Shown: piece after piece, positions 37,148 to 46,610 of the stretch
Numbering within the stretch: position 1 is the stretch's first letter
Layout: every line of letters starts with the position of its first letter
Origin: Halioxenophilus aromaticivorans
GTDB taxonomy: Bacteria > Pseudomonadota > Gammaproteobacteria > Pseudomonadales > Cellvibrionaceae
NCBI RefSeq assembly: GCF_042850945.1
Contig: NZ_AP031496.1
Span: 5,146,001-5,210,000, forward strand
Reading direction: 5' to 3'
Length of the DNA: 64,000 nt
Position numbers and translations under genes: made by a program
The notes under the pieces: model-generated
The model's database searches: none
What the model saw: the letters and a program-made list of their open reading frames with translations, nothing else
Told to the model about the DNA's origin: nothing

Positions 37148-37214
37148 ATCTGGATTGCACTTATCTGAATAGCACTTATCTGGATTTATCTACCTAGAAA
37201 TTACTTATCTGGAC
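37148..37214 (+). repeat. Short direct repeats upstream of the BON-LysM gene
   Basis: The motif ACTTATCTG(G/A)A occurs three times (about 37158, 37173 and 37203), with a partial fourth (ATCTGGAT near 37148). It could be a set of regulator-binding sites for the gene starting at 37265. Confidence 0.35.
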
Positions 37215-37264
37215 ACATAGGCGGCTGGTAGATAGCCGTTATTCACCCTGAAGGAGGCATCACA

Positions 37265-37801
37265 ATGGGACTGTTCGATTTTGTTAAAGACGCCGGTGGC
37301 GCATTAGGCAGTAAAGTATTTGACTTAACCCACGACGACGAAGACATCACCAAACCCACCACCATCTCCCCCGAGCGACTCAACCACCTACGCAAGGCCA
37401 GCATTGAACGCACCGTAGGCGAAATGAACTTAAATATTGAACAATTTAATGCCGAAGTGGATGGCGAATTGGTAACCATTACCGGCACCGCTCCAAACCA
37501 AGAGGCCATTGAAAAGGCTACCCTGGCCTGTGGCAATCAGCACGGAATTGGGCAAGTGGACTGCCAGTTAGCATTGGCTGAAACGCCGACCAGCGCAGCA
37601 CCTGCTGATGCCAAACCCAGCGATAATGCACAACCAAGCCAATTTTATACCGTGCAAAGCGGCGATACTTTAAGCAAAATAGCCAAAGAGCTTTTGGGCA
37701 GTGCTAGCCGCTATATGGCTATATTTGAAGCGAACCAACCCATGTTGGAAAACCCCGATAAAATCTACGTCGGCCAAACCCTTCGTATCCCACAGGCCTA
37801 A
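37265..37801 (+). CDS. BON and LysM domain protein (Kbp/YgaU-like)
   Basis: 178 aa. An amphipathic start MGLFDFVKDAGGALGSK is typical of the family. A BON domain spans about 40-105 (VDGELVTITGTAPNQEAIEK) and a LysM domain about 129-176 (YTVQSGDTLSKIAKELLG, IYVGQTLRIPQ). In Escherichia coli the homologue Kbp (YgaU) is a cytoplasmic potassium-binding stress protein of 149 aa; the extra length here is in the linkers. GGAGG eight bases before the ATG fixes the start. Confidence 0.9.
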   Translation: MGLFDFVKDAGGALGSKVFDLTHDDEDITKPTTISPERLNHLRKASIERTVGEMNLNIEQFNAEVDGELVTITGTAPNQEAIEKATLACGNQHGIGQVDCQLALAETPTSAAPADAKPSDNAQPSQFYTVQSGDTLSKIAKELLGSASRYMAIFEANQPMLENPDKIYVGQTLRIPQA

Positions 37802-37869
37802 CGCCGCTGCGGCCCAAGTACCGGGCCGCATGACTTGCCAATACCGCACCGCAGTTCGACGGAGTTGCT

Positions 37870-39021
37870 ATGTCTCTTACTAAATCAACGCGCAGCTCGA
37901 CCAAAACCAAAAACAAGCGCAAAAAATCGCTGTCGCCGGCGGAGCAATTTCAGCAGCAGTGGCAAACTGTGCAGGAGCTGCAACAGAAAAGCCAGCGCAT
38001 AGAACATGAAGCCGCTGAGCTCGTTGCCAGCGTAAAACCCAAAATCGAAGCCAGCGAACGCGGCCGAACCGAAACCGTGTACCGGCTTACGGAGCGCATT
38101 TTGGTGTTTATGCAACGCAAAACACTGCCGCAGTGGTGCAAGCAAGAACTGCTGGACTGGTTAGACGACAACATGATGCTATTGATGCGCCACCCCTTTG
38201 CCGACCACTTAGACGTTCGCGCGCTGGCCGAAACTGCAGATGATGTTATGCACAGCCTGTGGGGCGCGCCAAATCAGCCACCACAAACCGGTGCTGATGG
38301 TGAGGATGACGACCTCCGCAAAGCCGCGGAAGACATCGATATAGAAGACCTATTTAGCAAGCTCGACGAAGCAATGGCGGATGATGACGAGCTAGACGAA
38401 TACGACGATGAGTTTGAAGACTCATCTGACGATGATTACTTTGAAGAAGGCTTTGATCACTGGCAAGAAGAACGCAACCACCAGGCCCAGCAAGAGCAAG
38501 AAAAACAGCGGCAACTCAATAAATTACTGCGCACCTCCAACATCAATAAAATCTTCCGCAAGATCGCGCGGGTGATACACCCCGATAAAGAAACCGACCC
38601 GGACAAAAAGTCGGTAAGGCACGAGCAGATGAGCGAATTACTCACGGTGCGAGACAACAAAGACATTATCGGTTTGTTTCAGTTATACCAACAGCACCTG
38701 GGTAACGCGCCTTTAGAAGAACTCGGTGAAGACTTAGCCAGCGCCACCGAATTACTGCGCCACCAAGCGGACCAGTTGCGTGTGGAATTGGCCAACTACG
38801 AGCCTGAAGCACCCTCGGACTATTACCTCTACGAGCTGTTCGCCCGTTATTCTGGTAAGACCTTGGCCAACAAAATTAGGCACCACGTTAGAGAGCTGGA
38901 CGACATCATCGCCGGCCAAAACCTTTTGTTGGATCAGATGACCAGCATCAAAAACGTCAAGCCGATTTTAGAAGTACGCCAAGCCCAGCATTACTTTGGC
39001 GACCTTAACGATTACTTGTAG
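37870..39021 (+). CDS. J-domain-like protein with acidic central region
   Basis: 383 aa. A basic N-terminal tail and coiled-coil segment (about 20-60) are followed by a very acidic stretch (about 145-195). A J-like segment reads IFRKIARVIHPDKETDPDKK, containing the HPD motif needed to stimulate DnaK ATPase. The C-terminal ~120 residues are helical and unassigned. The gene lies 68 bp after the BON-LysM gene and may be co-transcribed with it. A specialised DnaK co-chaperone is likely; the client is unknown. Confidence 0.75.
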   Translation: MSLTKSTRSSTKTKNKRKKSLSPAEQFQQQWQTVQELQQKSQRIEHEAAELVASVKPKIEASERGRTETVYRLTERILVFMQRKTLPQWCKQELLDWLDDNMMLLMRHPFADHLDVRALAETADDVMHSLWGAPNQPPQTGADGEDDDLRKAAEDIDIEDLFSKLDEAMADDDELDEYDDEFEDSSDDDYFEEGFDHWQEERNHQAQQEQEKQRQLNKLLRTSNINKIFRKIARVIHPDKETDPDKKSVRHEQMSELLTVRDNKDIIGLFQLYQQHLGNAPLEELGEDLASATELLRHQADQLRVELANYEPEAPSDYYLYELFARYSGKTLANKIRHHVRELDDIIAGQNLLLDQMTSIKNVKPILEVRQAQHYFGDLNDYL

Positions 39022-39118
39022 CGACCTGCGTAGCCTCCTTATTATTGTCTACCTAGTCAGGTATTGGCATTAATCCTGCCTCTCCCGCACGAATTGTATT
39101 CTTTGCCGGGAGCCCACC

Positions 39119-41086
39119 GTGAACAAGCCCAACAATAGACTTATTCCAACACTGTTGGTTTGTTTATGCACCATTTTGACCACAGCCTGCGATGACAAAG
39201 GCGATAAAAGCAGCGATGCAAGCGGCAATGAAACGCAAAAACCCCTATCCACGCCAGAGCCAACCACACACACCTTTGGCTCAGAAATCCAAACCCGCCA
39301 GGCGCTTACCCAAGTAGCACTGGCACGCCAGCCGGCGGACTTAATCATTCAAAATGCCACCGTGTTGAATGTGTTTACTCAGGAATGGCTGGCCAACCAA
39401 GACATTGTTATTGCCAGCGGTAGAATTGCCTGGACTGGGGCCACTAATACCTGGCCCGGCAGCGCCGCACAAACCTACGATGCCAGCGGCTTATATGCCG
39501 TACCCGGCTTCGGCGAATCCCACAAGCACATTGAAAGCTCCTACCTTACCCCGGAATACGAAGCGGCATTGGTGATTCCCCACGGTAACACGTGGACGGT
39601 TGAAGGATCCCACGAGATTTCCAACGTGGTGGGTAATTACAACGCGGAATTTTGGCTAGCGGCAGAGCGCGCCGGTAGCCCGTTAAAAATCTTCCCGGCT
39701 ATTGGTTCGGCCACACCACCCACGGTATATGAAAGCGGCGGCGGCTATTATGGCTACCCAGAAATGGACGCATTTATGCAATACGACCCTCGAGTTGTTG
39801 CCCTGGGGGAAGTGATGGACTGGAGCGCAATTATCAATGCCGATAACGGCGGCCACAGCCGTTTGTGGCAAATGATAGAAGCCACCTACGACAACCGCGG
39901 CGTGGTTGAAGGCCACGGTTCTGGCCTGTACAGCGCGGAAGAAATCAGCGCTTTTGCGGCCGCAGGGTTGGCTTCCGATCACGAGGTTAGACTGGCCGAT
40001 GAAGGCTTAGAAAAATTACGCCGCGGAGTATTTTTAGAATTAAAACACGCCGGAATGGATACCGTAATTCCCAAATTGTTGCAGTTAAATTTAAAAGACT
40101 GGAGTAATATTTCGGTTACCACCGACGACCGTGACGTATTTGCAACCTTGCAACTGGGCTCCATGGACTACAACATCCGCACCGCTATTGAGCTGGGCGT
40201 AGCACCGGAGATCGCCTACCAGTTGGGCAGCTACAACACAGCACGGCATTTTCGCATCGATCACCTTGTAGGCTCATTAGCCCCTGGGCGTTACGCCGAC
40301 GTGGTGCTGTTAAGCAACCCCGAAACCGTTGCCATAGAACGCGTCTACGCCAACGGCCAATTAGCGGCCCTGGGCAAGGATTACAAATTACCCATTGCCA
40401 ATATCGATTACCCCGCCTGGGCTAAAAACACCATGCGTGTGGGCAAAACCCTGAGCGCCGAAGATTTTATTATTCACGCCCCCGAGGGCAAAACCGAAGT
40501 ACAAGCCGCTATTTTAGAGCCGTTTTGGTTTGAGCCGGATTTTATTACCCGCACCCTGCCAGTGAATGAGGCCGGCCTTGTGGTGGCAGCTCCCGCTGAT
40601 AACCTGATTAAAGTTGCCGTAGTGGATCGCTACCACGGCACCGGCGCCATATCGAAAATGCTGTGGCAAAACGTGGGGCCAATGACCGAAAACTCCGCCT
40701 TGGCCAGCTCTCAATCACACGACCTACACAACATTTGGGTTATGGGTAATAACGACAGCGCCATGGCCATGGCGGCCAATGCCGTGGCTGAGATGGGCGG
40801 CGGTTGGGTACTGGTGAAAAACGGCGCAATCGCCGCCCAGGTTAAATTGGATATCGCCGGGCTTATGACAGCCCGCCCGGTTGCCGAAGTCGCTGCCGAA
40901 ATGGAGCACCTGTTACAACAGGCCGACACCATGCAATGGATTAATAATACCGGCCTGCCCGAACGCATGCGTTTTGCATTTTTAACCGCGGCGCCCTGGA
41001 AATGGCAACTGGTAGCCCCTTACCAAGGCAACCCCGGCGGCTTGGTGAATGTTACCACCGGAGAAACCCACCCCATTGTTTGGTAA
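39119..41086 (+). CDS. Adenine-deaminase-like amidohydrolase with lipoprotein-type signal
   Basis: 655 aa from a GTG start. The N-terminus is a lipoprotein-like signal ending TILTTAC at Cys24, unusual for adenine deaminases, which are cytoplasmic. The enzyme body follows the Ade layout: DLIIQNATVLNVF, metal-binding ESHKHIESS (HxH kept), PHGNTWTVEGSHEI (normally with ADPHE), EGHGSGL, TTDDRDVF and a C-terminal adenine-deaminase domain with HDLHNIWVMGNND. Several active-site-near residues differ from the classic enzyme, so the substrate may be another purine or a cyclic amide. The next gene overlaps its end by 38 bases. Confidence 0.82.
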   Translation: MNKPNNRLIPTLLVCLCTILTTACDDKGDKSSDASGNETQKPLSTPEPTTHTFGSEIQTRQALTQVALARQPADLIIQNATVLNVFTQEWLANQDIVIASGRIAWTGATNTWPGSAAQTYDASGLYAVPGFGESHKHIESSYLTPEYEAALVIPHGNTWTVEGSHEISNVVGNYNAEFWLAAERAGSPLKIFPAIGSATPPTVYESGGGYYGYPEMDAFMQYDPRVVALGEVMDWSAIINADNGGHSRLWQMIEATYDNRGVVEGHGSGLYSAEEISAFAAAGLASDHEVRLADEGLEKLRRGVFLELKHAGMDTVIPKLLQLNLKDWSNISVTTDDRDVFATLQLGSMDYNIRTAIELGVAPEIAYQLGSYNTARHFRIDHLVGSLAPGRYADVVLLSNPETVAIERVYANGQLAALGKDYKLPIANIDYPAWAKNTMRVGKTLSAEDFIIHAPEGKTEVQAAILEPFWFEPDFITRTLPVNEAGLVVAAPADNLIKVAVVDRYHGTGAISKMLWQNVGPMTENSALASSQSHDLHNIWVMGNNDSAMAMAANAVAEMGGGWVLVKNGAIAAQVKLDIAGLMTARPVAEVAAEMEHLLQQADTMQWINNTGLPERMRFAFLTAAPWKWQLVAPYQGNPGGLVNVTTGETHPIVW

Positions 41087-42338
41087 CCCGGCGTTAAACT
41101 ACTATAAGCCAAAATCGCGAAATGCCCTTAGTAGGCAAAATTGGGCTCGCGCCCTGCTTTGGCTGGTTGGCCTGCTGTGCGCCGCCAGCAGCAACGCCCA
41201 TCTGCTCAATATGACTAAAGCAGAGGTAGAGATATTGCCCGATAATTCTCTGCGGGCGTCGCTGCTGGTGGATTTGAGTCGAGAGGCTGGCAGCGGCGAG
41301 GAATATTTTCGCTGGAGCAACCTAGCCAACCCCACCCGTGACCCCACCGTGCAAGCAACTTTGGCCCGCTTAACCCAAGGCCTAAACATCACCGCGGATT
41401 CGCAGCCATTGCACTGGCAGGTAACCCACATCACCTGGCCCAAGGATCGGCCACTGTCGGATTTTACCTCCGGTTTAAGCTGGCCCATGACGGAAATACA
41501 ACTGGCCGCGCCAGCCGCTGTTCTATCGATTCCTTCAACAATTCCTTTAAACAGGCCCTCAAAAACATCGTCATCACTCTCGCCTAAAACCCAGGCAGAA
41601 CCACCAAGGGTATTACAGGCTCGTTTTAGCGATGGCTTTCGCTTTGAGGAGCCCATCGCCCTGAGAATGAGCTGTGCCTGCAGTAATTTAAGCCTAAACC
41701 GCTGGCTAGTACGCAACCAACAAAGCCCTCAATATTACCCCACCGGCATCGCCAACAACGAAACCGCAACGCAACAGCCAGCACTGAACGTTTGGCGAGA
41801 TTACATTTGGCTGGGCATCACCCACATTATTCCCAAAGGATGGGATCATGTGCTGTTTGTGTTAGGGCTACTGCTGGGCATGCACACAGCGCGGCAACTG
41901 ATAATTTGGATCAGTGGTTTTACTTTGGCCCACACCCTGACCTTAGGATTGGCCGCCAAGGGCGCCATCGCCGTGCCTAGCCAGTGGGTAGAACCCGCCA
42001 TTGCTCTGACCATTGCCTGGGTGGCCGTTGAAAATCTAATGCACCCACCTAAAACCTACCTGCGCTTAGCGGTGGTGTTTGCCTTTGGTTTAATCCACGG
42101 CTTGGGCTTTGCCGGGGTGCTTAAGGAGATGGGGTTTCCCCCCGGGGACTTCACCACCGCGTTAATTGGCTTTAACGTGGGGGTAGAGGTTGCTCAACTG
42201 GCGATTGTTCTGCTGGGCTGGATCATCTACCGCACCTGGGCCAACCCAAGTGCTTGGCGCCGCCGGGTTGCACTGCCCGGCTCTGTTCTTATTGCCGCCA
42301 CGGGCTTGTATTGGGCTGTGGTTCGCCTGGTGGGCTAG
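41049..42338 (+). CDS. HupE/UreJ-family membrane protein
   Basis: 429 aa. A signal peptide-like segment ends near ASSNAHLLN; the true start may be a TTG at 41076. A periplasmic domain of about 190 residues precedes a C-terminal membrane domain of about six helices with GITHIIPKGWDHVLFVLGLL, SGFTLAHTLTLGLA, FAFGLIHGLGFAGVL and GFNVGVEVAQL, the hallmarks of HupE/UreJ_2. HupE/UreJ proteins are secondary nickel/cobalt permeases; whether this subfamily carries metal is not certain. The 38-base overlap suggests coupling to the adenine-deaminase-like gene. Confidence 0.85.
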   Translation: MLPPEKPTPLFGNPALNYYKPKSRNALSRQNWARALLWLVGLLCAASSNAHLLNMTKAEVEILPDNSLRASLLVDLSREAGSGEEYFRWSNLANPTRDPTVQATLARLTQGLNITADSQPLHWQVTHITWPKDRPLSDFTSGLSWPMTEIQLAAPAAVLSIPSTIPLNRPSKTSSSLSPKTQAEPPRVLQARFSDGFRFEEPIALRMSCACSNLSLNRWLVRNQQSPQYYPTGIANNETATQQPALNVWRDYIWLGITHIIPKGWDHVLFVLGLLLGMHTARQLIIWISGFTLAHTLTLGLAAKGAIAVPSQWVEPAIALTIAWVAVENLMHPPKTYLRLAVVFAFGLIHGLGFAGVLKEMGFPPGDFTTALIGFNVGVEVAQLAIVLLGWIIYRTWANPSAWRRRVALPGSVLIAATGLYWAVVRLVG

Positions 42339-42867
42339 CGCCCGGCCTCGTCTCTATATACAAGGCCAGCCATTAGTAAGTTGTTTCCAATTGGTGCCGA
42401 TTCATTAATGGGAATTACTCTCCCGGGCGTTATTGAATTACATAGTTCGATAACGCCGATTGCGACGTGCGAGCAACCTTCTGCGCCTGCGGCACTATGC
42501 AATTTTTCTCACTACTCGGCGGCATTACGACCTTTCATTCAAGGACCTGGGTAACTGTTTCGGCATTTAATCATTAACGGCCATTTTCATATCTACTAGT
42601 CACCACCGGTTGGCCAAAATGTGATGTCATGGATATCGTCTAACTGAAACCTGCGTTAGTATTTTTATATGGCTTTGCTTTGTGACACGCAGTTTTTGGC
42701 TTGCATTTAAGAGGCGCATTTTCTGCACAACTGTGTGACTATTTCACATACACAGCTGTGCGAAAATACTGCATCGATAAAGGACAAAAGTACTAAGCCT
42801 CATAGCGAGTCACAAGCTTAATGGCTTATATATTTCGATAATATTTTAACCAGTAATTATTTCGCTT
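42339..42867. other. 529-bp intergenic region before recQ with paired palindromes
   Basis: No gene is supported. GCACAACTGTGT (42725-42736) and ACACAGCTGTGC (42750-42761) form an inverted repeat with one mismatch, and GCACAGCTGTGC (42750-42761 with its flanking base) is itself a 12-bp palindrome apart from the first base. The rest shows no clear structure. Confidence 0.5.
42725..42761. promoter_or_regulatory. Inverted GCACAnCTGTGT repeat upstream of recQ
   Basis: Two 12-bp arms with a 13-bp spacer, located about 107 bp before the recQ start. The dyad of dyads suggests a cooperative protein-binding site. Confidence 0.35.
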
Positions 42868-44778
42868 ATGCACACACCAGATACTCTGCTAAAAAACACC
42901 TTTGGCTTAGCGTCATTTAGGCCTGGCCAACAGCAAGTTATTGAGACGTTATTATCGGGTCAATCGGCGCTGGCGGTGTTCCCTACGGGTGGAGGTAAAA
43001 GTTTGTGCTACCAGCTGCCGGCATTAATGTTGGAGGGCCTTACACTCGTTATTTCGCCTTTGATTGCATTGATGAAAGACCAGGTAGACCAACTACAGGC
43101 ACTGAACATTCCCGCCGCCCGCTTAGATTCCAGCATTGACGCCGAGCAGTTACAGTCTATTTACCGAGGCCTTGCTAACGGTGACATTAAAATACTCTAC
43201 ACCGCACCGGAGCGACTCACCAACGAGCGTTTTATCAATCGCTTAAAAGGCGTCAACATCAGTATGATTGCCATTGATGAGGCCCACTGTGTATCGGAGT
43301 GGGGGCATAATTTCCGGCCGGATTACCTAAAGCTTGCCAAGCAAGCGAAAACACTCAACGCGGACCGAGTACTGGCGTTAACCGCCACCGCCACACCTGA
43401 GGTGGCCAACCAAATTCGTGAAAACTTTGCCATTGCCGCTGACAACCATGTGCAAACCGGGTTTTACCGCGCCAACCTAGCTATTAATGTGAGTGCACAC
43501 ATAGGCCACCAGCGACAGACTGCGCTGATCAACCGGTTAAAGGCCCACCCCCAGCAAGCCAGTATCGTTTACGTAACCCTACAAAAAACCGCCGAAGAAA
43601 TAGCCGATGCCCTCTGCCAACAAGGCCTAAGCGCCCAGGCTTACCATGCCGGCCTTAAGGATGACCAACGCAACGCGGTGCAAGAGGCATTTATGGCCGG
43701 CACCACCGATATCGTGGTTGCCACCATCGCCTTTGGTATGGGCATTGATAAATCCGACATCAGAGCGGTGTACCATTACAACCTGCCCAAGTCGTTGGAA
43801 AACTACATGCAAGAAATTGGGCGCGCTGGCCGCGACGGCAACGCCTCCCAGTGCCACCTGTTGGTAGACACCCAGGATCTCACCGTACTGGAAAACTTTA
43901 CCTACGGCGACACCCCGGATAACAGCGCCATCACAGCTTGCATTCAACATCTTCTAAGCCACGGCGCTGAATTTGATATCTCTGTTTACGAGCTATCCCA
44001 GCAGTACGATATTCGACCGTTGGTGATCAACACACTGCTCACCTATTTAGAGCTTAACGGTGCAATTACCAGTATCGGGCCGTTTTACTCCGAGTATAAA
44101 ATTGCCTTTGTCGAAGACAGCCATACCGTGCTAAATCAGTTTGACGCTAACCGGGCCGAGTTTTTGCAATCGGTATTTAACACCGGTAAGCAAGGCCGTA
44201 GTTGGCTGACCATCCAACCGACCCAGGCAGCAGAAGCGCTTAACGAAGATCGACAGCGAATCTTAAACGCGCTTAATTATCTCGAGCAGAAGAACTTAGT
44301 TACCTTAAAATTATCGGGTATCCGCCATCGCTTTCGCTTGGCCAATGAAACCGACGACCAAGCTCAGCTGATCGCCGACATTCAGCAAAGTTTCAAACAA
44401 CGAGAGCAGCGCGATATTGAACGCTTGCAACAGGTTTGCCAGTGGGCGGCGGGTAAGACCTGCTTGCAGCAATCACTGGTGCAGTATTTTGGCGAACAAC
44501 TCCCTATACCTTGTGGGCAATGCAGCAGCTGTACTGGCCAACCGGCACAGCTGCAACCCAGGCCCAGCCGCGCTCCGGATATTAGCGTGATTCATTCCCT
44601 TCAATCACAGCCACACCCAGCGCTGGCCACCGCCAGGCAACAGGCCAGGTTTCTGTGCGGCATTACCAGCCCACAAACCAGCCGAGCCAAGTTAAGCAAA
44701 CACGCGCTGTTTGGCGCATTGGCCGATTGCCATTTTGAAGCGGTATTAGAAGAGGCTAACAAGCATTTGAACGGCTAG
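42868..44778 (+). CDS. recQ: RecQ-family ATP-dependent DNA helicase
   Basis: 636 aa. Superfamily 2 helicase with LASFRPGQQQVIETLL, Walker A FPTGGGKSLCYQLP, DEAH box AIDEAHCVSEWGHNFRPDY, ALTATATPEV, and motif VI EIGRAGRDGNAS. A RecQ-Ct region follows with zinc-ligand Cys residues (KTCLQQSL, IPCGQCSSC). The last ~90 residues do not look like an HRDC domain. The length is near that of standard RecQ, but the divergent C-terminus suggests a RecQ paralogue. It appears monocistronic. Confidence 0.9.
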   Translation: MHTPDTLLKNTFGLASFRPGQQQVIETLLSGQSALAVFPTGGGKSLCYQLPALMLEGLTLVISPLIALMKDQVDQLQALNIPAARLDSSIDAEQLQSIYRGLANGDIKILYTAPERLTNERFINRLKGVNISMIAIDEAHCVSEWGHNFRPDYLKLAKQAKTLNADRVLALTATATPEVANQIRENFAIAADNHVQTGFYRANLAINVSAHIGHQRQTALINRLKAHPQQASIVYVTLQKTAEEIADALCQQGLSAQAYHAGLKDDQRNAVQEAFMAGTTDIVVATIAFGMGIDKSDIRAVYHYNLPKSLENYMQEIGRAGRDGNASQCHLLVDTQDLTVLENFTYGDTPDNSAITACIQHLLSHGAEFDISVYELSQQYDIRPLVINTLLTYLELNGAITSIGPFYSEYKIAFVEDSHTVLNQFDANRAEFLQSVFNTGKQGRSWLTIQPTQAAEALNEDRQRILNALNYLEQKNLVTLKLSGIRHRFRLANETDDQAQLIADIQQSFKQREQRDIERLQQVCQWAAGKTCLQQSLVQYFGEQLPIPCGQCSSCTGQPAQLQPRPSRAPDISVIHSLQSQPHPALATARQQARFLCGITSPQTSRAKLSKHALFGALADCHFEAVLEEANKHLNG

Positions 44779-44793
44779 CAATCTTTCTAACGG

Positions 44794-45192
44794 CTAATAC
44801 GCAACCGTATTAGCCTCAGACACCTGACGATTTAGCGTCCAGAAATCGTACAACACACCGATTAAAAAGAAGCCGCAGGTAAACAGGTACAGCAAGCCAG
44901 TTATCCACTTGCCCAAATAAAACCGGTGTACACCAAACACACCTAAAAAAGTTAAAAACACCCAAGCCAGGGTGTAATTTTTAAAGCCCGCCTGGAAACG
45001 TTCATCGGCCTCTCGATCCATCCCGGGGATCAAAATTAAATCGATAATCCAGCCAATAAAGAAAATTCCCAATGTAAAAAAGTAAATGGTGCCGGAAATC
45101 GGTTTGCCGTAGTAAAACCGGTGGGAGCCCATAAACCCGAAGATCCATAGGATATAACCAATAACAATGCTGTGTGTGGGAGCGGCAATCAT
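44794..45192 (-). CDS. Membrane protein with two TM2 domains
   Basis: 132 aa from the ATG at 45192 (MIAAPTHSIV), with AGAGG 11 bases upstream; a longer frame to 45303 lacks a good start. Two similar TM2 units are visible: IFGFMGSHRFYYGKPISGTI and FLGVFGVHRFYLGKWITGLL, each followed by a second helix. TM2 proteins are small membrane proteins without a firm role. It is convergent with recQ with only 15 bp between. Confidence 0.85.
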   Translation of the reverse strand: MIAAPTHSIVIGYILWIFGFMGSHRFYYGKPISGTIYFFTLGIFFIGWIIDLILIPGMDREADERFQAGFKNYTLAWVFLTFLGVFGVHRFYLGKWITGLLYLFTCGFFLIGVLYDFWTLNRQVSEANTVAY

Positions 45193-45494
45193 AGCGTTAA
45201 CGCCTCTTGTACAATGGGAAGCCCGAATAAGTAGCAACACACTACTCTCAGAAAACATCATCTCAGCAAAATAAATGCCACGGCCTATAAAGAACTCGGC
45301 CAACCGGGCTTATGAAAACTTTTCGGCAATAACGGTAGGACGCTGCAAGCAAGGAAAACGTTTAAGGCGAACCGGGGAGAGGTATGTAGGCCAATGGCTA
45401 AGACCTAAGCGGTGAGCTTAGGCCTAGCGCACTTAACATATTCAGAACACAGAACTTAGTTGGGGCCTGCGTACTGGGCGTGAGTAAAAGGAGA
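45193..45494. other. Intergenic region without recognised features
   Basis: About 300 bp upstream of the TM2 gene and downstream of the alcohol dehydrogenase gene. I see no ORF, hairpin or repeat of note. Confidence 0.4.
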
Positions 45495-46538
45495 TTAACT
45501 TAACGTTGCCATATCAATCACAAAACGGTAGCGCACATCGGATTTCTCCATGCGCTCGTAGGCCTCGTTAATTTCACCCATGGCAATGGTTTCACACTCT
45601 GGCAAAATATTCATACGGCCGCAGAAATCGAGCATTTCTTGGGTTTCGGCGATGCCGCCAATCAGCGAACCGGCCACCCGGCGGCGGCCAAAAATCATAG
45701 GCACCGTTATAGGCTCAGCCAAAGGCCCTACCTGGCCGACGATAACCAGTGTGCCGTCTACGTCCAGCAAGGGCATATAGGGGTTTATGTCGTGTTTTAC
45801 CGGCACGGTATCCAAAATCACATCGAAGCTGGCTTGGGCCAACGCCATGGCACCCTCATCGCTGGAGGCCAAAAACTCGTGGGCTCCCAACTCCAGTGCG
45901 TCGTCTTTTTTGGCCTCTGTACGGCTGATCACCGTCACGTGAGCGCCCAGTCCCACCGCCAGCTTAATGCCCATATGGCCCAGGCCACCCATACCCACTA
46001 TCGCCACGCGGCTACCGGGGCCAACGTTCCAAGTGCGCAGTGGCGAATAGGTGGTAATGCCGGCGCACACCAGGGGTGCCACCCGAGCGAGGTCTAGGTT
46101 CTCTGGCACTCGCAGCACAAATTCGTCACGCACCACTATGTGTTTGGAATAGCCACCAAAGGTTGGCGTGCCGTCTACGCGGTCCTGGCCGCCGTAGGTT
46201 TGGGTGTTGCCCTCACGGCAGTATTGCTCTTCTCCCTGGTGGCATTGGTCGCACTCTTTGCAGCTGTCTACCATGCAGCCAACGGCCACCGTGTCACCCA
46301 CCACAAAGTCGGCTACGTCGTCGCCCACGGCGGAGACTCGGCCAACGATTTCATGGCCGGGTACCGCGGGGTAAAGGGTCACGCCCCAGTCGTTGCGGGC
46401 GGTATGTAAATCGCTGTGGCACACGCCACAGTACAGAATATCAATGGCCACATCGTTGGCGCGTGGCTCCCGGCGCTCGAAAGAAAAAGGCGCTAGTGGC
46501 TCTTGGGCGGATTGCGCGGCATAACCTAGGGTTTTCAA
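45495..46538 (-). CDS. Zinc-dependent NAD(P)-linked alcohol dehydrogenase (YahK/CAD type)
   Basis: 347 aa from a TTG start at 46538, chosen because GGAGG lies six bases upstream and the product then begins MKTLGYAAQSA, as in the YahK/cinnamyl-alcohol dehydrogenase group. Catalytic zinc ligands Cys37 and His62 lie in CGVCHSDLH and PGHE; structural zinc Cys93, 96, 99 and 107 in DSCKECDQCHQ and following. The nucleotide fold has VGMGGLGHMGIKLA. It reduces aldehydes, usually with NADPH. A divergent LysR gene is the likely regulator. A longer in-frame reading to 46643 covers a regulatory palindrome and is not favoured. Confidence 0.9.
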   Translation of the reverse strand: MKTLGYAAQSAQEPLAPFSFERREPRANDVAIDILYCGVCHSDLHTARNDWGVTLYPAVPGHEIVGRVSAVGDDVADFVVGDTVAVGCMVDSCKECDQCHQGEEQYCREGNTQTYGGQDRVDGTPTFGGYSKHIVVRDEFVLRVPENLDLARVAPLVCAGITTYSPLRTWNVGPGSRVAIVGMGGLGHMGIKLAVGLGAHVTVISRTEAKKDDALELGAHEFLASSDEGAMALAQASFDVILDTVPVKHDINPYMPLLDVDGTLVIVGQVGPLAEPITVPMIFGRRRVAGSLIGGIAETQEMLDFCGRMNILPECETIAMGEINEAYERMEKSDVRYRFVIDMATLS

Positions 46539-46562
46539 ATCAGACCTCCAAAGATCGTCTTG

Positions 46563-46609
46563 AGAGGCCGCTTCACACTCACCATTGAGCATTAACACAA
46601 GCGGCCTCT
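46563..46609. promoter_or_regulatory. Inverted repeat in the alcohol dehydrogenase leader
   Basis: AGAGGCCGCTT (46563-46573) pairs with AAGCGGCCTCT (46599-46609) across a 25-base loop, just upstream of the dehydrogenase ribosome site on the minus strand. Confidence 0.4.
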
Positions 46610-46610
46610 T

